From contig JARFJB010000762.1 of the NCBI GenBank assembly GCA_036346205.1, positions 3,506,501-3,570,500 on the forward strand: a DNA stretch of 64,000 nucleotides, read 5' to 3'. The stretch's first letter is position 1. Every line of letters starts with the position of its first letter. The notes beneath the pieces were generated by a model. That model saw only the letters and a list, made by a program, of their open reading frames with translations. It was not told where the DNA came from and ran no database searches. Source of the stretch: Vesta saturnalis. Its lineage: Eukaryota; Arthropoda; Insecta; Coleoptera; Lampyridae. A program made the translations under genes and the position numbers. Positions 24,096 to 37,416 of the stretch are shown here, one piece after another.

Positions 24096-27000
24096 TTGCA
24101 GCTGAAATAATTTTCAAATTTTGATTTTTTAAGTTCACATTAAAGACCTCGTCAAAAACGTAAGCGAATTGCTCTTCTGTTTTGTGAGTTACCAGTTCTA
24201 TTGTTTCGGGTTTGTATGTTAGCGTATGTGATTGTTCGTGTGTTTGTATGTTTGCGCGTAGGCGTCTTTGTATATTTTTGCATGTTAAATAGCTTAAGTT
24301 TTTTTTTGACTTGACGTTTGGGTTGTTTCTTATTACATATTTTAGTAGTTACATCAACCTGTTAATTTACATGGTGTTGCGTTTATTCGGAACCACCTTT
24401 TGCGTTCCTTTTTGAACATCAATCTTTAACAGTAATTTGTCTACAGCATTTTTTTCATGCGTGGCTTCTTGTACCTGTGGTGCAAGCTTTTCCAACTACG
24501 GCGATTTTCTACTTGCTTCAGGAAAGTTGTTTCTATCACCGAGGAAAGCTTGTGAACCCAAAAGTGAAAGTTGTGCTAACTTTTAATTATACAACAAGGA
24601 GCTACACTTTACTTTTACTTTTAGCCCATAAAACCTAATTATATCACAAGGTGGCTATATTATAAATTCTAGTTGTTCTGCAAGATTGTGCTGCAAACTA
24701 TATGCTAGCTCTTAATGATTATAGCACAAGTTCGCTCTACAAATCGAAAGCTAACTCTTAATTATGTCATAAAACGACCCTACCTGCTGGAAAGGATGCC
24801 CTAACGTTGTGAATAGAGCTCTTGTTAAAAATGGGGGCCTCACGGAACTCTAGTCGCTACAATGGAGCCCTGAGAACTAAGTCTAACGATAAATTAATCG
24901 TAAAGCACTTTGTCAGCCTGGGTAGTTGTGAAGCACAGATAAAAATTAGATATATTTAGGTTAGTGAGAAAAGGTTATTGTAGTACACGTGACTAGTATA
25001 ATAAGCAAGAATTAAACGCCACAAACTTTCAAAGAGAGAAAAATTAGGTATTAGAGGCCCCGTAAAGCTTGGGCCGGGGAGAAGAGAGAAAAATAATAAA
25101 CAAGCAACAGTTCCCTTAGTAACCTTATTTTATTTGAATTCCGACAAACGGGCTGAACACGTTCCACCTACTATACGAATTTTATTTATCACACTTAGTT
25201 ATCACAGGCAAATACTAATACTAATCTCTTATATTAAATTTTCCACAGACGATTACATAAATTTAGTAAACCTATGTGACCATATATTATTTACGGATCA
25301 CATACGAAGGCAAGTTAATAATGTCGATCAAAAAAGATTCAAAGGTTAAATATTTAATCGGCTTCTCGGGTTCGTTAAATGATCATTCAATGGTTTAACC
25401 TGAAACGGAAAATTCACAGACAACCAAAACACACATCGTTTTAATATCCCGATAACTTGACTTGCCGTTGTTTTACAAAAGAGAAAAAGTTACACAAACC
25501 CCTTCAAATAATCAATAGAAATATACTTATACGGAAACGATTGTTCAGGATACACTAGACTTTAGCAAACGTTTACAAATAGATAACCTAGATAATTAAC
25601 CAACTATGTCGCATATACACTGAACACTTTCCAATAGAAAAACACATCCTTAAATATAAAAGATAAACGTAAAAGGTATGATTTCTCGCTCGAAATTCCG
25701 AAGTAACGCAATGAAGTAAATTACGAATACAACCGGTATAACAAAAAACCAGATGCAAGCTACTACGCAAGCAGTATCACACTCTGTTAGTGATTCACGA
25801 GCAATAAAAAGGGATGACAACGTTAATGCGGTCCTGGGGGTGGTTCAAGATAGGTGATAGGTAAACCTCAAATTGCTTTATTATAATCAACCCATAAAGC
25901 AATTAACGTTACTATCAATAATTAATTTTTCACAATAATGAGTTATATTTGAGTGAAGTACGTACTATAATCGTATAAGAAAATTGTGGACGATAAATTT
26001 CTAACAAGGTAAATATTTCATTATGACATTAATTAAGGCACACTTTTATTTTGTAGGAACTATATTGTCCACTGCAGAAGGCAGCTTCCGAAGCATGAAC
26101 GTATATTGTACCAACTTTAGTATTTATTTAATGCACGCAGTTTATAATAGAATATTCTGACCTGGTTTGATTAAAAGATAACCTCCATATCCAGATATCA
26201 ATAAGCTTCGTCCTAATTAATATAGGCGTAGACGAGTACAGGTCAGAACGATGTCACGTCGGTAACTATTACCAAACAAACAAATGTCCAAGAGAACTAA
26301 AGGATGGAGAGACCGAAGGAACGAAAGCTAAAATAATATAACACGAGTAAGTGCAAAGGGATTCTCTACCAATTGTTTTACCTCTACGACTGTTAGTCGA
26401 GCCCCAAGAGTTGTAATTAATTTTAAATTATCCGCTGTATTAGTTCGAAGAGTTCATCCACTAAAAAATTTTAAAAATTACCAAAAATTAAGGGAATATC
26501 GGTATCTTACCACGAATCAAAGAAGTGTTCTCAATTATATCCGCTACTTTCAGTGAGCAATAATCATCACAAAGTAAGTATAGCGTGAAACATGATTTTA
26601 ATTCAATCTTCTATTTTAGAGACTGACGATTGGCATACATAACCAAGAATAAAAAATTTTCAAGACAACGCCTTTACGTTATACTCATGGCGACCCACGT
26701 TCTAGCACGTTTTACCGGAAATAGATGAAAAAATCAATGTTACCAATAGGTTCTTTTGATTTTTGAAACTAAAATTCCTGTGAAGTAAAACTTATTTATT
26801 TACGGTATTGCCATCTAGCGGTAATCAACCAAACTAAACAGTTAACATTAAATAATCAGTGTAGAAATAGGTAGAAATGGAAGTCCTATGGGTGGCACTA
26901 CCTTGTCAATTTCAACATTTAAATACAATTTGTTTTAATATAGAAAATTCAGAGGATTTGTTCAAGTTATATCGAGTTTAAGATTGATTTTTGCACGTTA
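24096..27000. other. AT-rich noncoding stretch
   Basis: No ORF above about 71 codons and no recognised motif. Nothing supportable was found on either strand. Confidence 0.45.
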
Positions 27001-27007
27001 CAGTGTG

Positions 27008-27077
27008 CTAGCGCTCGCGTTTGCATGTGCTTGTGCATGTGCATGTGCATGTGCGTGTACACGTGCATGTGCATGCA
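27008..27077. repeat. GTGCAT hexamer tract
   Basis: A 70-base imperfect run of GTGCAT/GTGCTT/GTGTAC with alternating purines and pyrimidines. Confidence 0.85.
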
Positions 27078-27235
27078 AAGTTTTTTAATATAACGCAAGG
27101 TAAGTCTAAAAATCAATTAAATATGAATGATAATGGTTAAGCTGTATTACTGATATCTTATAGGAGCGGGTAGTTTTGGAATTTTGTTGAAGTTAACCTG
27201 TACATCCTACTCAATCTGACACGACTAAACATCAT

Positions 27236-27712
27236 TCTGACATAGATTATTTTTTTGTTTTTACGATGCCGGTTTTCATGATGAACTTATAAAACAGAGG
27301 TTACATAGTTACACTAAAAAAGTATAATTAAAGTTATTTCATTTCTTTTAAATTTGCATCTCGATGTCTATTAACCTCTGTCAGACATGAAGTTTTAAAT
27401 GTCTGTTTGACATAGATTATTGTTTTTTTTTACAATGTTGCAAATTTTCGTAATTAACTCATTATAAAAGAGGTTGCATATACCATATTAAAAAAATTTT
27501 ATTAAAATTATTCCATTTCTTTTAATTTCCATTTTGTAGGTTGGAAGGTCGTGTGGCTTCCCACAGCAGATATTTTAGGATAATTATGCAATCTGTTTTA
27601 TAATAAGTTCATTATCAAATAGGCGACATTGTAAAAAGAAAACAATCATCTATGACAAACAGACGTTTAAAGCTTCACGTCAGGTAGAGGTCAATAGACA
27701 TGTAGATGCTAA
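27236..27712. repeat. Tandem and inverted repeat cluster
   Basis: A unit containing GACATAGATTATT, a T-rich run, then TTATAAAASAGAGGTT and TTTCATTTCTTTTAA occurs at 27236-27360 and again at 27408-27536. The segment 27600-27712 is an inverted copy of about 27357-27470 (TGTCTATTRACCTCT, GTTTTAAAYGTCTGTTTG). A further diverged copy lies at 48790-48875 next to hexamer array 2. Confidence 0.75.
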
Positions 27713-28000
27713 CTTAAAAAAAATTCCGAAGTCGCTCGCTTCTATAAGAATATCTATAATATAGTTTAAGTATTTTCAATCATAGTTATTTAATTTTTAC
27801 AGCTATTTCGCTTTATATTAGGAAACTTTATGAAGAAAAGTTATCTATTAAATTTTCTTTAAAAAATATGTCGACACATTTTCTTATAAAACTAATCATT
27901 ATTCATTCATTAAATCAAAATATTAAAATAAAAAACAAAAAATTTGTTACAATTTAATGATATACTAACAATACACCTAAAAAGTTAAATGGAGATAATG

Positions 28001-28080
28001 GCCACATGGTGAAGTGGTCGTACTAATAATGTAAGGTAGGAGAGTTCTAACTCCAGACAAGGAAATTGTTTTTTTTTTTT
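28001..28080 (+). other. tRNA-like sequence followed by a T run (possible SINE head or tRNA relic)
   Basis: TGGTGAAGTGG at 28007-28017 differs by one base from the Pol III A-box TGGCNNAGTGG. About 28 bases later GGAGAGTTCTAACTCC resembles a T-arm/B-box with a GGAG/CTCC stem. A run of 16 or more T follows at about 28068, which would end Pol III transcription. The acceptor stem does not pair, so a working tRNA is not supported. Confidence 0.3.
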
Positions 28081-28215
28081 TTTGTTAAATTTTATTTTAT
28101 TCAAAATTTTGTACAAACGTTAAACATTAGAAACTAATTAAATGTATTTTGACCTTTTGTTTAGGCATTATTTAAATTAATATTTGAAAGTGCATCTTAA
28201 AACATATTTAAGATA

Positions 28216-30544
28216 TACAGAGTGTCCCAAGATATTTGGACACATTTTGATCATGAATGCTGCCTAAACGGAAAACGATAGAAACGTGTAGTTTTCACTG
28301 TTGTACTTGATTTAGCCCAAAGTTTTATTTTAGCTATAAAATAATTTTTTCCCACGAATACAAGGTGTTTTAAAAAAATTGCCATTTTTTAAAGCGAAAA
28401 TAATGAAGTTTTTTAAATATAACACCCTGTATATTTTGCTGTCATCTAGAAGATGTAATCTTCTACTTTATAAAAATGTATAATATGGTACTATTTACTC
28501 CAAAAACAAGAGTTATATAAGTTTATATAGGTACACCTACTGTATACACGTAGGTTAGATATACGTTTTGCTGATTAATGCTTCTAAACCAAAAATTATA
28601 AAAATATGCCCTTGCTCGGATTCAAAGGGCTCTGGAAGAGGTCAATGACGTCACTGGTCGCTCTTAGATCAATCTGAGAGCAACTTAATAGAAAACGCTA
28701 TAATTAAACTTTGCCATGTGTTAATGCATAATAATGAACACTATTTTCGATTGCAGTAGGCCTAGGAATTGACGTGAAACAGTAATGTTATTTATCTGTC
28801 AGTTCACTGTTAATATTCTAGTTAACAATATCTAAATACGTGTTGTGTCCGTAGTGTTAAGGAAAAAATGATTTATACAAACCAAGAAAAAGCCCAAACT
28901 GTGGTGTTGTTCGCAAAAACAAATTCTGTTGTTAAAACTAGAAGGCAATTTCGTATGCAGTTTCAAAAAGATCCACCGTCTAGAAATTCTATTTTGAGAT
29001 GGTATCAACCATTTCTAAGAAATAGATCAATTGAAAGAAAAACAAGAGGTAAAATACAAAACAATCCCGATTTTTTAGAACGCATTTTAAACATGCTTGA
29101 TATTTTACACCAAAATAATAATCGTATTTCTATAAGAAAAATTGCAGAATTAATTGAATTTTCTAAAAGTGAAGTACAGAGGTGTATGAAAATTTTAAAA
29201 CTTACACCATATAAAATACAAACTTTTCAGAAGTTGCGAGAGATTATATAAATCGAATTTTCCTGTCTGAGACAATCCTGGACCTGTACAGGAACAACCA
29301 GAAGTTACAATAATCATGTCTGATGAAGCGACATTTCACATAGATGGAAGAATTAACAAACACAATTGCAGAATTTGGGGCACTGAAAACCCTAACGCTT
29401 TTAATGAATATCAGCGAGATACTCCAAAAGTTAATGTGTGTGTGGTGTGACCAAAGAGATCATTTATGGACCTTTCTTTTTTTCTGAGCAAACCGTCACT
29501 GGAGTTAACTACACGGATATGTTAGAATTATTCTTATATCCTCAAGTACAGCAATATGGTAATATGGGGGAGGTATATTTTCAACAAGATGGTGCGCCTC
29601 CCATTATTCACTTATTGCTAGAGCATCCGTTACTCAAGCTTTCGGTGAAAAATGGATAGGGAGAGCAGGACCAATTGAGTGGACAGCAAATTCACCTGAA
29701 TTAACGGTCCCGGATTTTTTTCTATGGGGGTACGTTAAAGAGAGGTGCTATAATCCTGCACCACGCAATATAGAGGAATTAAAAAATAATATTAGAAACG
29801 TTATTGCCGGAATTACACAAGAAATGCTAGCTAATGCCTTCATGAACCTTCAGTGCCGGCTAACCAAATGTATTGAGGAAAACGGGGGACATATTCAACA
29901 TTTAAATTTAAATAGTGGTTTATAATTTTTAGTTAGCAGTAACCTTTTTTTTTTTTTTTCTATTTGTTCTTCATCATCTGTTATTAAAGGTTATTTACTG
30001 TTTTAAAAAAATTAGTTTTTATTTCTCGTACTGGCGTAATCTCTAGCCCACCCACTTCCCCAGAACCGATCGCTAAGCTTACTGATTAGTTTTTGTTTTT
30101 GAAACTAGCATGAAAAAAGTATTATGTAAGGTACTATTGTCTAAATGTACTGGGTTGTTCATTTAAAAAACCTAAAACTTTTGGCAAATTGTATCTGACT
30201 GTGCTGATTAAAATGTATGCAGTCGGTGCATAAAAACTTACATAACTCTTTTGTTTTTGGAGTAAATAGTACCATATTATACATTTTTACAAAGTAGAAG
30301 ATTACATCTTCAAGATGACAGCAAAATATACAGGGTGTTATATTTAAAAAACTTCATTATTTTCGCTTTAAAAAATGGCAATTTTTTTAAAACACCTTGT
30401 ATTCGTGTGAAAAAATTGTTTTATAGCTAAAATAAAACTTTGGGCTAAATCAAGTACACCAGTGAAAACTACAGGTTTCTATCGTTTTCCGTTTAGGCAG
30501 CATTCATGATCAAAATGTGTCCAAATATCCTGGGACACCCAGTA
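28216..30544 (+). mobile_element. Mariner-like element B with 312-bp terminal inverted repeats
   Basis: The left end 28216-28527 and the right end 30233-30544 are inverted copies with high identity, starting TACAGAGTGTCCCA and TACTGGGTGTCCCA. Each arm carries a second, inward AACACCCTGTAT-type motif about 210 bp from its end. TA borders the element as in Tc1/mariner insertions. The interior holds a frameshifted transposase. Both ends are intact, so it could be mobilised only by a transposase supplied from elsewhere. Confidence 0.9.
28868..29925 (+). pseudogene. Mariner-like transposase B, frameshifted
   Basis: The first 127 codons (28868-29251) are an intact N-terminal domain: MIYTNQEK, a helix-turn-helix region with RRQFRMQF, and a second helical block ending ILKLTPYKIQ. 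After a frame change MSDEATFHIDG gives the first catalytic Asp, then KHNCRIWGTENPN. After another shift come IIYGPFFF and VYFQQDGAPP (second Asp). After a third shift, AFGEKWIGRAGPIEWTANSPEL and DFFLWGYV lead to the stop at 29925. The usual SPDL is SPEL, so the third acidic residue is Glu. Three frameshifts inactivate it; family assignment is secure. Confidence 0.88.
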
Positions 30545-32944
30545 TATTAAACCAAAAATGAAAATCCTTAAGAAAGTTATTCTAATTTTTTATTTAGAGT
30601 GGAATTTAAGTATTGAAGGATATGTAAAACTTCAGTTTTATTTTTGCTCTGTACGCAGAGTTTTATTATGTAACTAATTATATAAATCCGCCAATACTTT
30701 TATGGTATATAGCCTATATACGTATGTATACGGGAATGTTGAGTGGAGACACTACAGATTTTTCTTTTATATAAATATATATGTTTATTAAATTTACTAA
30801 TGTAAACGATAGTTGATTAATATCAATAATATTCCCTTCGCCATTGAATACTGAAAGCAACGCGTAGAAAGACGAATATTCTTACACGTTTTAGAAAAAT
30901 ATGACAATATAAAGGTATTTATTATTTCGTAACCATGTTAAGAGGTATGCTAATTCTTGAATTTTATTTTTCAAAGTTCTTCTCTTTCATAAAGAATTTT
31001 AGATGCTAAGTAAGCAAAAGGAGTGAGAAAGATAGCACATTACGGAACTAAGGTGCACGTTAACCCTTCGGGTTATTTTTGTCCTAAGTGGGGTTCATTG
31101 TAAGAAATAACCAAATTTTACTTCCAAACTGCCCAATTAAATCATTTTAAGATATAATCTATCCCATAAAATAGAATTAAAGTCAATGGCTCTTTCTGGA
31201 AAAAAGTAATGCAACACGTTTCTATGAAGTGCGAATGGTTCACCGTACTCTAGCGTCTCTATAACACCGTATTATATTGCATAGCAATACAGTATCACCG
31301 CCGTACATTTTATGAATACTTTGCTATCTATAAAACGAACATTTTCGAGTTTTATTTAGTTAAACCATTGAGTAATGATGTAGTTACTCAATGGTTAAAC
31401 TAATAAGTAAAAACGTGAAACAACTAGACTGAACCTACTAGTAAATGTTGATATAGCCCAGTCCGCCACCATCGCTAAAAATAAAAGTTAGTCTATTATC
31501 ATTTTCTCTAAACAATCTATATGAAACTATACCAATTATTAATTTTAAGAGCACTATTGGTTTATCTATTGCGCTTCAAAATGTTCAACATTTAATTTTC
31601 TAAGAGAAAGTGGTTAGTACTACATGATAGAGTAATTTTACTTAAAGCAAGTCTACATAATACCCTAGGATTAAGGTCATCCCTAATACAAAGAGATTTC
31701 AAGATATCTTACAAGGTTTGTAATTTAAGATTTACTGTTTAACCACCACCAACCGACTCTTACACTCTAAAGCGTAACAGCAATAAAAAATGAAAAGCTC
31801 GGAAGTAAGATTATGAAAAATTATTCATTTCTTTTTCAAATATAAACATATTACGTTAAATAAATTCACATTTGCGTCTCAGTGTAAACGACTTTAAATT
31901 TATATTAAAAAACTTAAGACGTTTAAAGCATTGGGATTTCAAATTTTCAATTCTGCAAACGTTTAGTACAAAATTACATTTATACGACATACTTCTTTGC
32001 TGGAAACTTTTTTGGCGACTAAACTTTTTTCAAAGGTCTGAGTGATTGAATAGTGAATTGCGTTAAAATTTTATAAATCGTTAAACCTACCACCTTCGCA
32101 CTTTTACTTTGTAATTGACAGTATAAATAGATCTAATTTCTGTGAAAAATATAGTTATTCCCCGGTTTGTCTTTAAGGTACCATACTACTAATATTAATT
32201 CAATGAGAACGGAAGTTCCATATATTTGGTTTAGTTGCAATTTTACGATTGATAATTGTGTAATAAACTAAGTTAAGCATTTGTTAGTACAAACTTAATT
32301 GCCGTGATTTACTATATTTTTTATGAGTTTGGTCGTTAATCTACAATGATCTTTTACAAGTATTTACTAATGTTATCATTGTAAAATTTAAAGTACTCTA
32401 ATTTTTGTCAAATAGATGTCATGAAATGTTGATTGCGTGACTTTTAATTTAAACGCACAATTTAAAAGTATTTGTGATTGCGTTACATGATATCGTTAAA
32501 AATTATTTCGTGAATTTAATACGTTTGTAACCAGAAGTATGCATACTTCTGAAATTTTATACCAGTATATTATGTTCTATTTTGTAGATAGTTTTACGAT
32601 TAAGGGCCGCCCTTTTCGGTTCAAATTAATCTGATTTATATATAAATACGTTGAAAATTATTTTCGAAATAATCACCTGGAAGGGTATTAGAAACCAGTT
32701 CAATTGAAAACGAAATAAGAAAAAGAAACCTAACTCAAATGAAACTATTTAGCGTATTTAACCCAGATACTTTTTTTAAAACAAGGGATCATTTTTACAT
32801 TTTTTATTAATTTTAAGTATGTAGAACATAAAAAAATACTTCAAAATTCAATGGATTCCAGAAGGCAGGCCTACATATAGGACGTTAGGAACATAACATA
32901 CTGTATATAATTATTGAATGCTTTACATAAAAAAATTATGTGTG
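30545..32944. other. AT-rich noncoding stretch
   Basis: No gene or RNA supportable. CCTACATATAGGACGTTAGG at about 32870-32889 resembles sequences at 37435 and 37770. Confidence 0.45.
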
Positions 32945-34213
32945 TTATGCAACAAGGCGCTTAACATGAACCCCAACATCACACTTAAGACACCTGGTCT
33001 TTGTATAACAGTGGCGACATTTCGTTTGTTTATCCTGAGAAATAACAAAATGGTAAATTCTATCCAAACGAATATGCATATTTTTATTTTGACTAGATTT
33101 TCCCTTGGAACTGTTACTTGGTTTTTTATTCTGTGGTAGAAGTGCTACAGCTACACATCTTCTGAACTGCAAATGGTCCATGCCGCCTTTATTGTCAAGT
33201 GTTTTACAAGGGTATATCGATTCAATGCGCAATTAGGGAAAAATATCATTTTCCCCCTAATGGAGGTACGATAAAGGCTTATGTTCTCATCACAGCGACC
33301 TACGCCACCCATACTCGCATTGTATTTTTTCACGACATGCAGTTGTTCAATTTGAATAATCATTTTGTCACGTTGTGAGTATCTTTTCACAATATGAATC
33401 TGTTGGACGCCTAAAGCATTGGAACACAATGTGACTATGTTGTTGTCATTCCATTGAACAGCAACAATAGTACTTTCTTCTGCCAGTCGATACTCAAATT
33501 CACCTCTTTTTTTTCACTTTAGATCTACGGAGGTAAATGGATTGTTGCTAAGTCTATTACAAGGGATTCTTCCAGTTCCCTGAATATTTTTATTTCGCAA
33601 CGAAATAAGCAAATCACCAGAGAAATAAAAGCGAAATTTAGGATCTTTACACTTAGGTCTCAATGTACTTGCGTATGTATGAACAACACCAGCCCCGACC
33701 CCAAGTTCTGTATACAAAGATCCAATATGAGTAGATGCGCCCTGGTAGGGTTCGCACCAGTTAACGTACCCTAATCTGGTACACCCTACCCTTATATCCA
33801 TAACGGATCGGTTTTCACTTTATATGTTGTTTCAGACCATGTCTCCCGTAGTGGGGAACCATTGCCTACTCAATACTGTGCGATTTTTGAAGAGATGCAT
33901 GTTCTAAAAATTTTGCATTTATATGTGTAAACAATGATCTAAGTTTTGCGAATTTGTCATTTATTTCCAAATTATTATTATCTGCGAAACGTAGATTACT
34001 CATGATATATTCAAACCTATCTCTTGAGATGGCTTGGGCTACAAATTCATTGTGGCGATCTTTTTGACGTTCCCACAACATTCGACGCCTAGAGGGTTGT
34101 AGATATCCGCTCAGCAACAGCACTCCCAAAAATGATCTAATTTTCCTACCAGAAATATTTCCTTGTTTGTCTTTCTGGTTTGCATACCTAAAAAATGACA
34201 TGAAAACGAATGA
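32945..34213 (-). pseudogene. piggyBac-type transposase, inactivated
   Basis: Read on the minus strand in order: YANQKDKQGNIS, LGVLLLSGYLQPSRRRMLWE, RDRFEYIMSNLRFADNN, then a broken AMVPHYGRHGLKQ block with a stop directly before it where the first catalytic Asp-Glu is expected. Then come GYVNWCEPYQGAST, LRNKNIQGTGRI, VVKKYNASMGG, ISLYRTSIRGK, and a C-terminal cysteine-rich domain (KCRHC, CLKCDVGVH) ending at 32945. The usual FDNFFTS block with the second Asp is garbled. In MGGVGRCDENISLYR the first Asp of the GVDxxD motif is Gly. A 3' splice-like TTTTTTAG precedes YANQ at 34213, suggesting an upstream intron. Several frameshifts confirm a dead copy. Confidence 0.88.
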
Positions 34214-34487
34214 TGTAATGATAAAAAAATAGCTATTTTTTGCCCGAGTACACGAGGGCATCAACTGCAGAAGGGAGGAAAGGACACTTCAGTGTAATAC
34301 ATATGATTTTTTCCAACACCTTCATGACAACTGTAAATAATAAATAAAAATGTAAATTTGGAAATTTAGCGTCGAATCTAGTAGTTATTATCGTTACCAA
34401 GGAGTCAGAACAACAAACACTCGAAAATTTAGAAATTTTTGGTTGCTCCACAATTTTGTCTTTAAAACACGTTGCGCTCTCAAGAAA

Positions 34488-35650
34488 ATGGCAGAGATTG
34501 AAGAAAATGATGAAAATTCAATTCCTGAAGACATCATGGAAGAGGCAAAAATATTAAATTTAAGTTTATTACCAGAAAAATCTTAACTACGGTGTGAAAA
34601 GGAATAGCATCTCTTGTTGTGTTGGATGAGGGAAAAAAAGTTAAGAGGATAAGTGAAGAGGTAATTTTAACCTATTTTCTACAACTGTCAAAAAATTTAC
34701 GATCTTCAACACTATGGTCAAAATGGTCCATGCTTCGAACAACTGTTTTAATAAAAGAAGATTTGGATACAAAGTTTCCTGAATTAGTGGCGTTTTTGAA
34801 AAAGAAAAAGGAGCTGGATACAATCCGAAGAAAGCTGCTACTTTTACCAGAGAAGAAATTAATAATTTTATCATCGAAGCGCCGGATGAACCGTATTTAA
34901 TGTCTATGGTATTTCTCTGTTTAGTATTAATATTTTTCGTTATTAATTCGTTGTTATCGTTTAGGTTGCTTTAATTATTGCTATCTGTGGTGCTTTCCAG
35001 TGTGATGAATTGTGCCAAATGTCTGTTAAAGATGTGCAAGATAAGGGACATATTATAGTAATAACACTTCCAGATACAAGAACCAAAATACAAAGAGTAT
35101 CTATAATCACAAATAGTACTATTAGAGGCATTAACGTACTTGAATCGATTAGAAGATATGCCTCTCTGAGGTCGACTAAAACGGGCCGTTTCTTTATTTA
35201 TTATGGTAAATCAAAATGTTCAGTGCAATTGGTGGGAAAGAACACCATGTCAAAAATATCTCACAAAATTGCTAAATACTTGAAGTCACCCAATCCGGAA
35301 CTTTATACAGGATATAGTTTAAGAAGGACTTCTGCATTACAATTAGTTGAAGCCGGTGGAGACATACTCACAGTGAAAAATCCTGGGGGCTGGCGAAAAC
35401 GGTTGCAGAACGTTATTTAGACCAATCTATTTCAAAGAAATGCCAAGTTGCTAATCAAATTATTAATGGACCAACTTCTTCATCAACTATTATATCAGAC
35501 ATTTCTTCAGAAACTTCTTCAGCGACACATGCCTCTTCCAACATTTCCTTCGGTTACAATACGAAGAATATCCTTGCTAATTTCACGAATCCAATTAGTT
35601 TTAATAATCTTACAAATTGCGCATTTACTTTTTTCAATGAAAAATCTTAA
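34488..35650 (+). pseudogene. Crypton-like tyrosine recombinase pseudogene with a 56-bp intron
   Basis: The ATG at 34488 starts MAEIEENDENSIPEDIMEEA. After two stops and a frame change come RISEEVILTYFLQLSKNL, STLWSKWSMLRTTV, an AAT-rich linker and EAPDEPYLMSM. A GT-AG intron at 34909-34964 must be removed to continue in frame as VALIIAICGAFQCDEL. Then follow ITLPDTRTK, IRRYASLRS, GRFFIYYGKSKCSVQ, YTGYSLRRTSALQLVEAGGD and, after a one-base shift, TVAERYLDQS with the candidate nucleophile Tyr. The catalytic Arg of the first box appears to be Gln (FQCDEL) and the His of HxxR is Tyr (YSLR). It ends in a Ser/Asn-rich tail at 35650. Crypton-type recombinases move DNA via a tyrosine-DNA link; this copy is dead. 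Confidence 0.8.
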
Positions 35651-37416
35651 TTTACTTTATTTAAAATGTTAAATAAAATTTAATGTAAATTCAACACTTT
35701 AATAAATACAATAAAAATTTTTTTTTTTAGCGGGAGCCAAAATATTTTGCCTACCTAGGGAGGAAAAGTGGCACTTTCGTCACGAAAATTAGGGAAGAAA
35801 ATTTAATTTTCGATAAGGGTGTTGGAAAAAATAAATCTTTCTACCTGTACGATTCATTCACTCTTAGTTCAAGAAGGTTATTATCAAAAAAGTTCTGAAA
35901 TAATTTAAGAGGTTATTTCTAACTGTCACTTCAGAGATAACGGGTTGCTATTCGTTGCCGGAATCAATCGTTTCAAAATCTTTATTCGTCCATTTCAAGT
36001 CAGTTTTCATGTGTTTGGGAACTTGCTTACCTTTGAGTTTGGGAACTTACCTTTCTTGTATAATGTAGTGGTTGAAGTGGTATAAATTATAAAATATGTT
36101 TTAAATAAGATTAGTAAAGAAATAAACGTAAAAGTTCTCCAAAAACAAATCGTTAAACTAACTGGAGATACTAACCATTCACCACAAATAATGCTTTTGA
36201 TTCAGTCGGAAGATTAACGTAGGGTGGTTCCTTCTTTTGATTTGCGTAATTACCTCAATTTCTGCTTGATTACTTCCACTGAACATAAATAATAAAAATG
36301 AAATGTAACACCAATAAAAATGATCTCGGACGCCAAGTTATTTTTTTAATTATGCTCGGAATAACTAAACCTAGGTTGTCTACAATAAAAATTTATCAAA
36401 ATGTAAAAAATATACAGATTATGTTTATTTACATTTAAAATTTGAATTATATAAAATATGTCTTAAAAACTAGTTATAGACTTAAATTATTAATTAATCA
36501 TTAAAAATTAAATACCTGTTACAAAATTTAATACATCTTCTTGAGAACCCCTGGTATTATAAAAAATAATGCAGAACTGCAAACCAAGGTGACGTAATCC
36601 TTGTGTCAATGTTGCGCAATATATTGCAATAACAATGCTTTTATGTTGTCAACCACACCCAAACTGGAATTTTATCTCTTATAAATTTATCTTTATGAAA
36701 TGGAATAATCCGATTCATGCATTTTCTTGAAATTTTCAAATAAAAATTACAATCATAAAATGAAACCGTACGCAACAGTAAAATTAAATGCGTACTTAAA
36801 ATGTAATTAAAGTGTAAATCCAAGTAAAAATAAAAGAAAGAAAGTAAAAGTGCCTGAAAAGAGCAAATGTTTTAATTTTTAGTATAATGCGTTAAAATAT
36901 CTTACCATCAAATCAATGGCACTTTCACTAAATTTAGGTGGAAAACCCAAAAAAGCTTCCTACTCAACATAAGGTTCATTAAGTACTAAAATGGACGCCT
37001 AGAATATCAGACGATGATGAAGCCGTGCGCGAAAAATTTGCGCAAAGAATTAAGTCAACGATAACACATTGCGCGAATAAAATAATCAGGAAAATAATTT
37101 GAAGTGGGAGTATAAACCTTTAAGAAACATATGCCCTTAAGAAAATATGCAACTTAATTTACACCGAAATGCAAATTAAGTTACCTACCACATATTTACA
37201 AATCTTTAATAATTAAAATTTTTCTTATATTTACAACTGAATGAACGAAAGACCTTAAATTACAGTATATTTTAATACAACTCAAAATGGGTTGTTACGC
37301 TTGGACTGGCGTTTTGCTACTTCGGAAAGTGACATGTTATACTCATCAAAATCAGAACTAGTAGGGGAATCAGCTGAAGTTTAGATTTAAAAAAAAATCG
37401 AATCGACATGCTCTAT
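35651..37416. other. AT-rich noncoding stretch
   Basis: No ORF above 60 codons; no repeat boundary could be supported. Confidence 0.45.
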
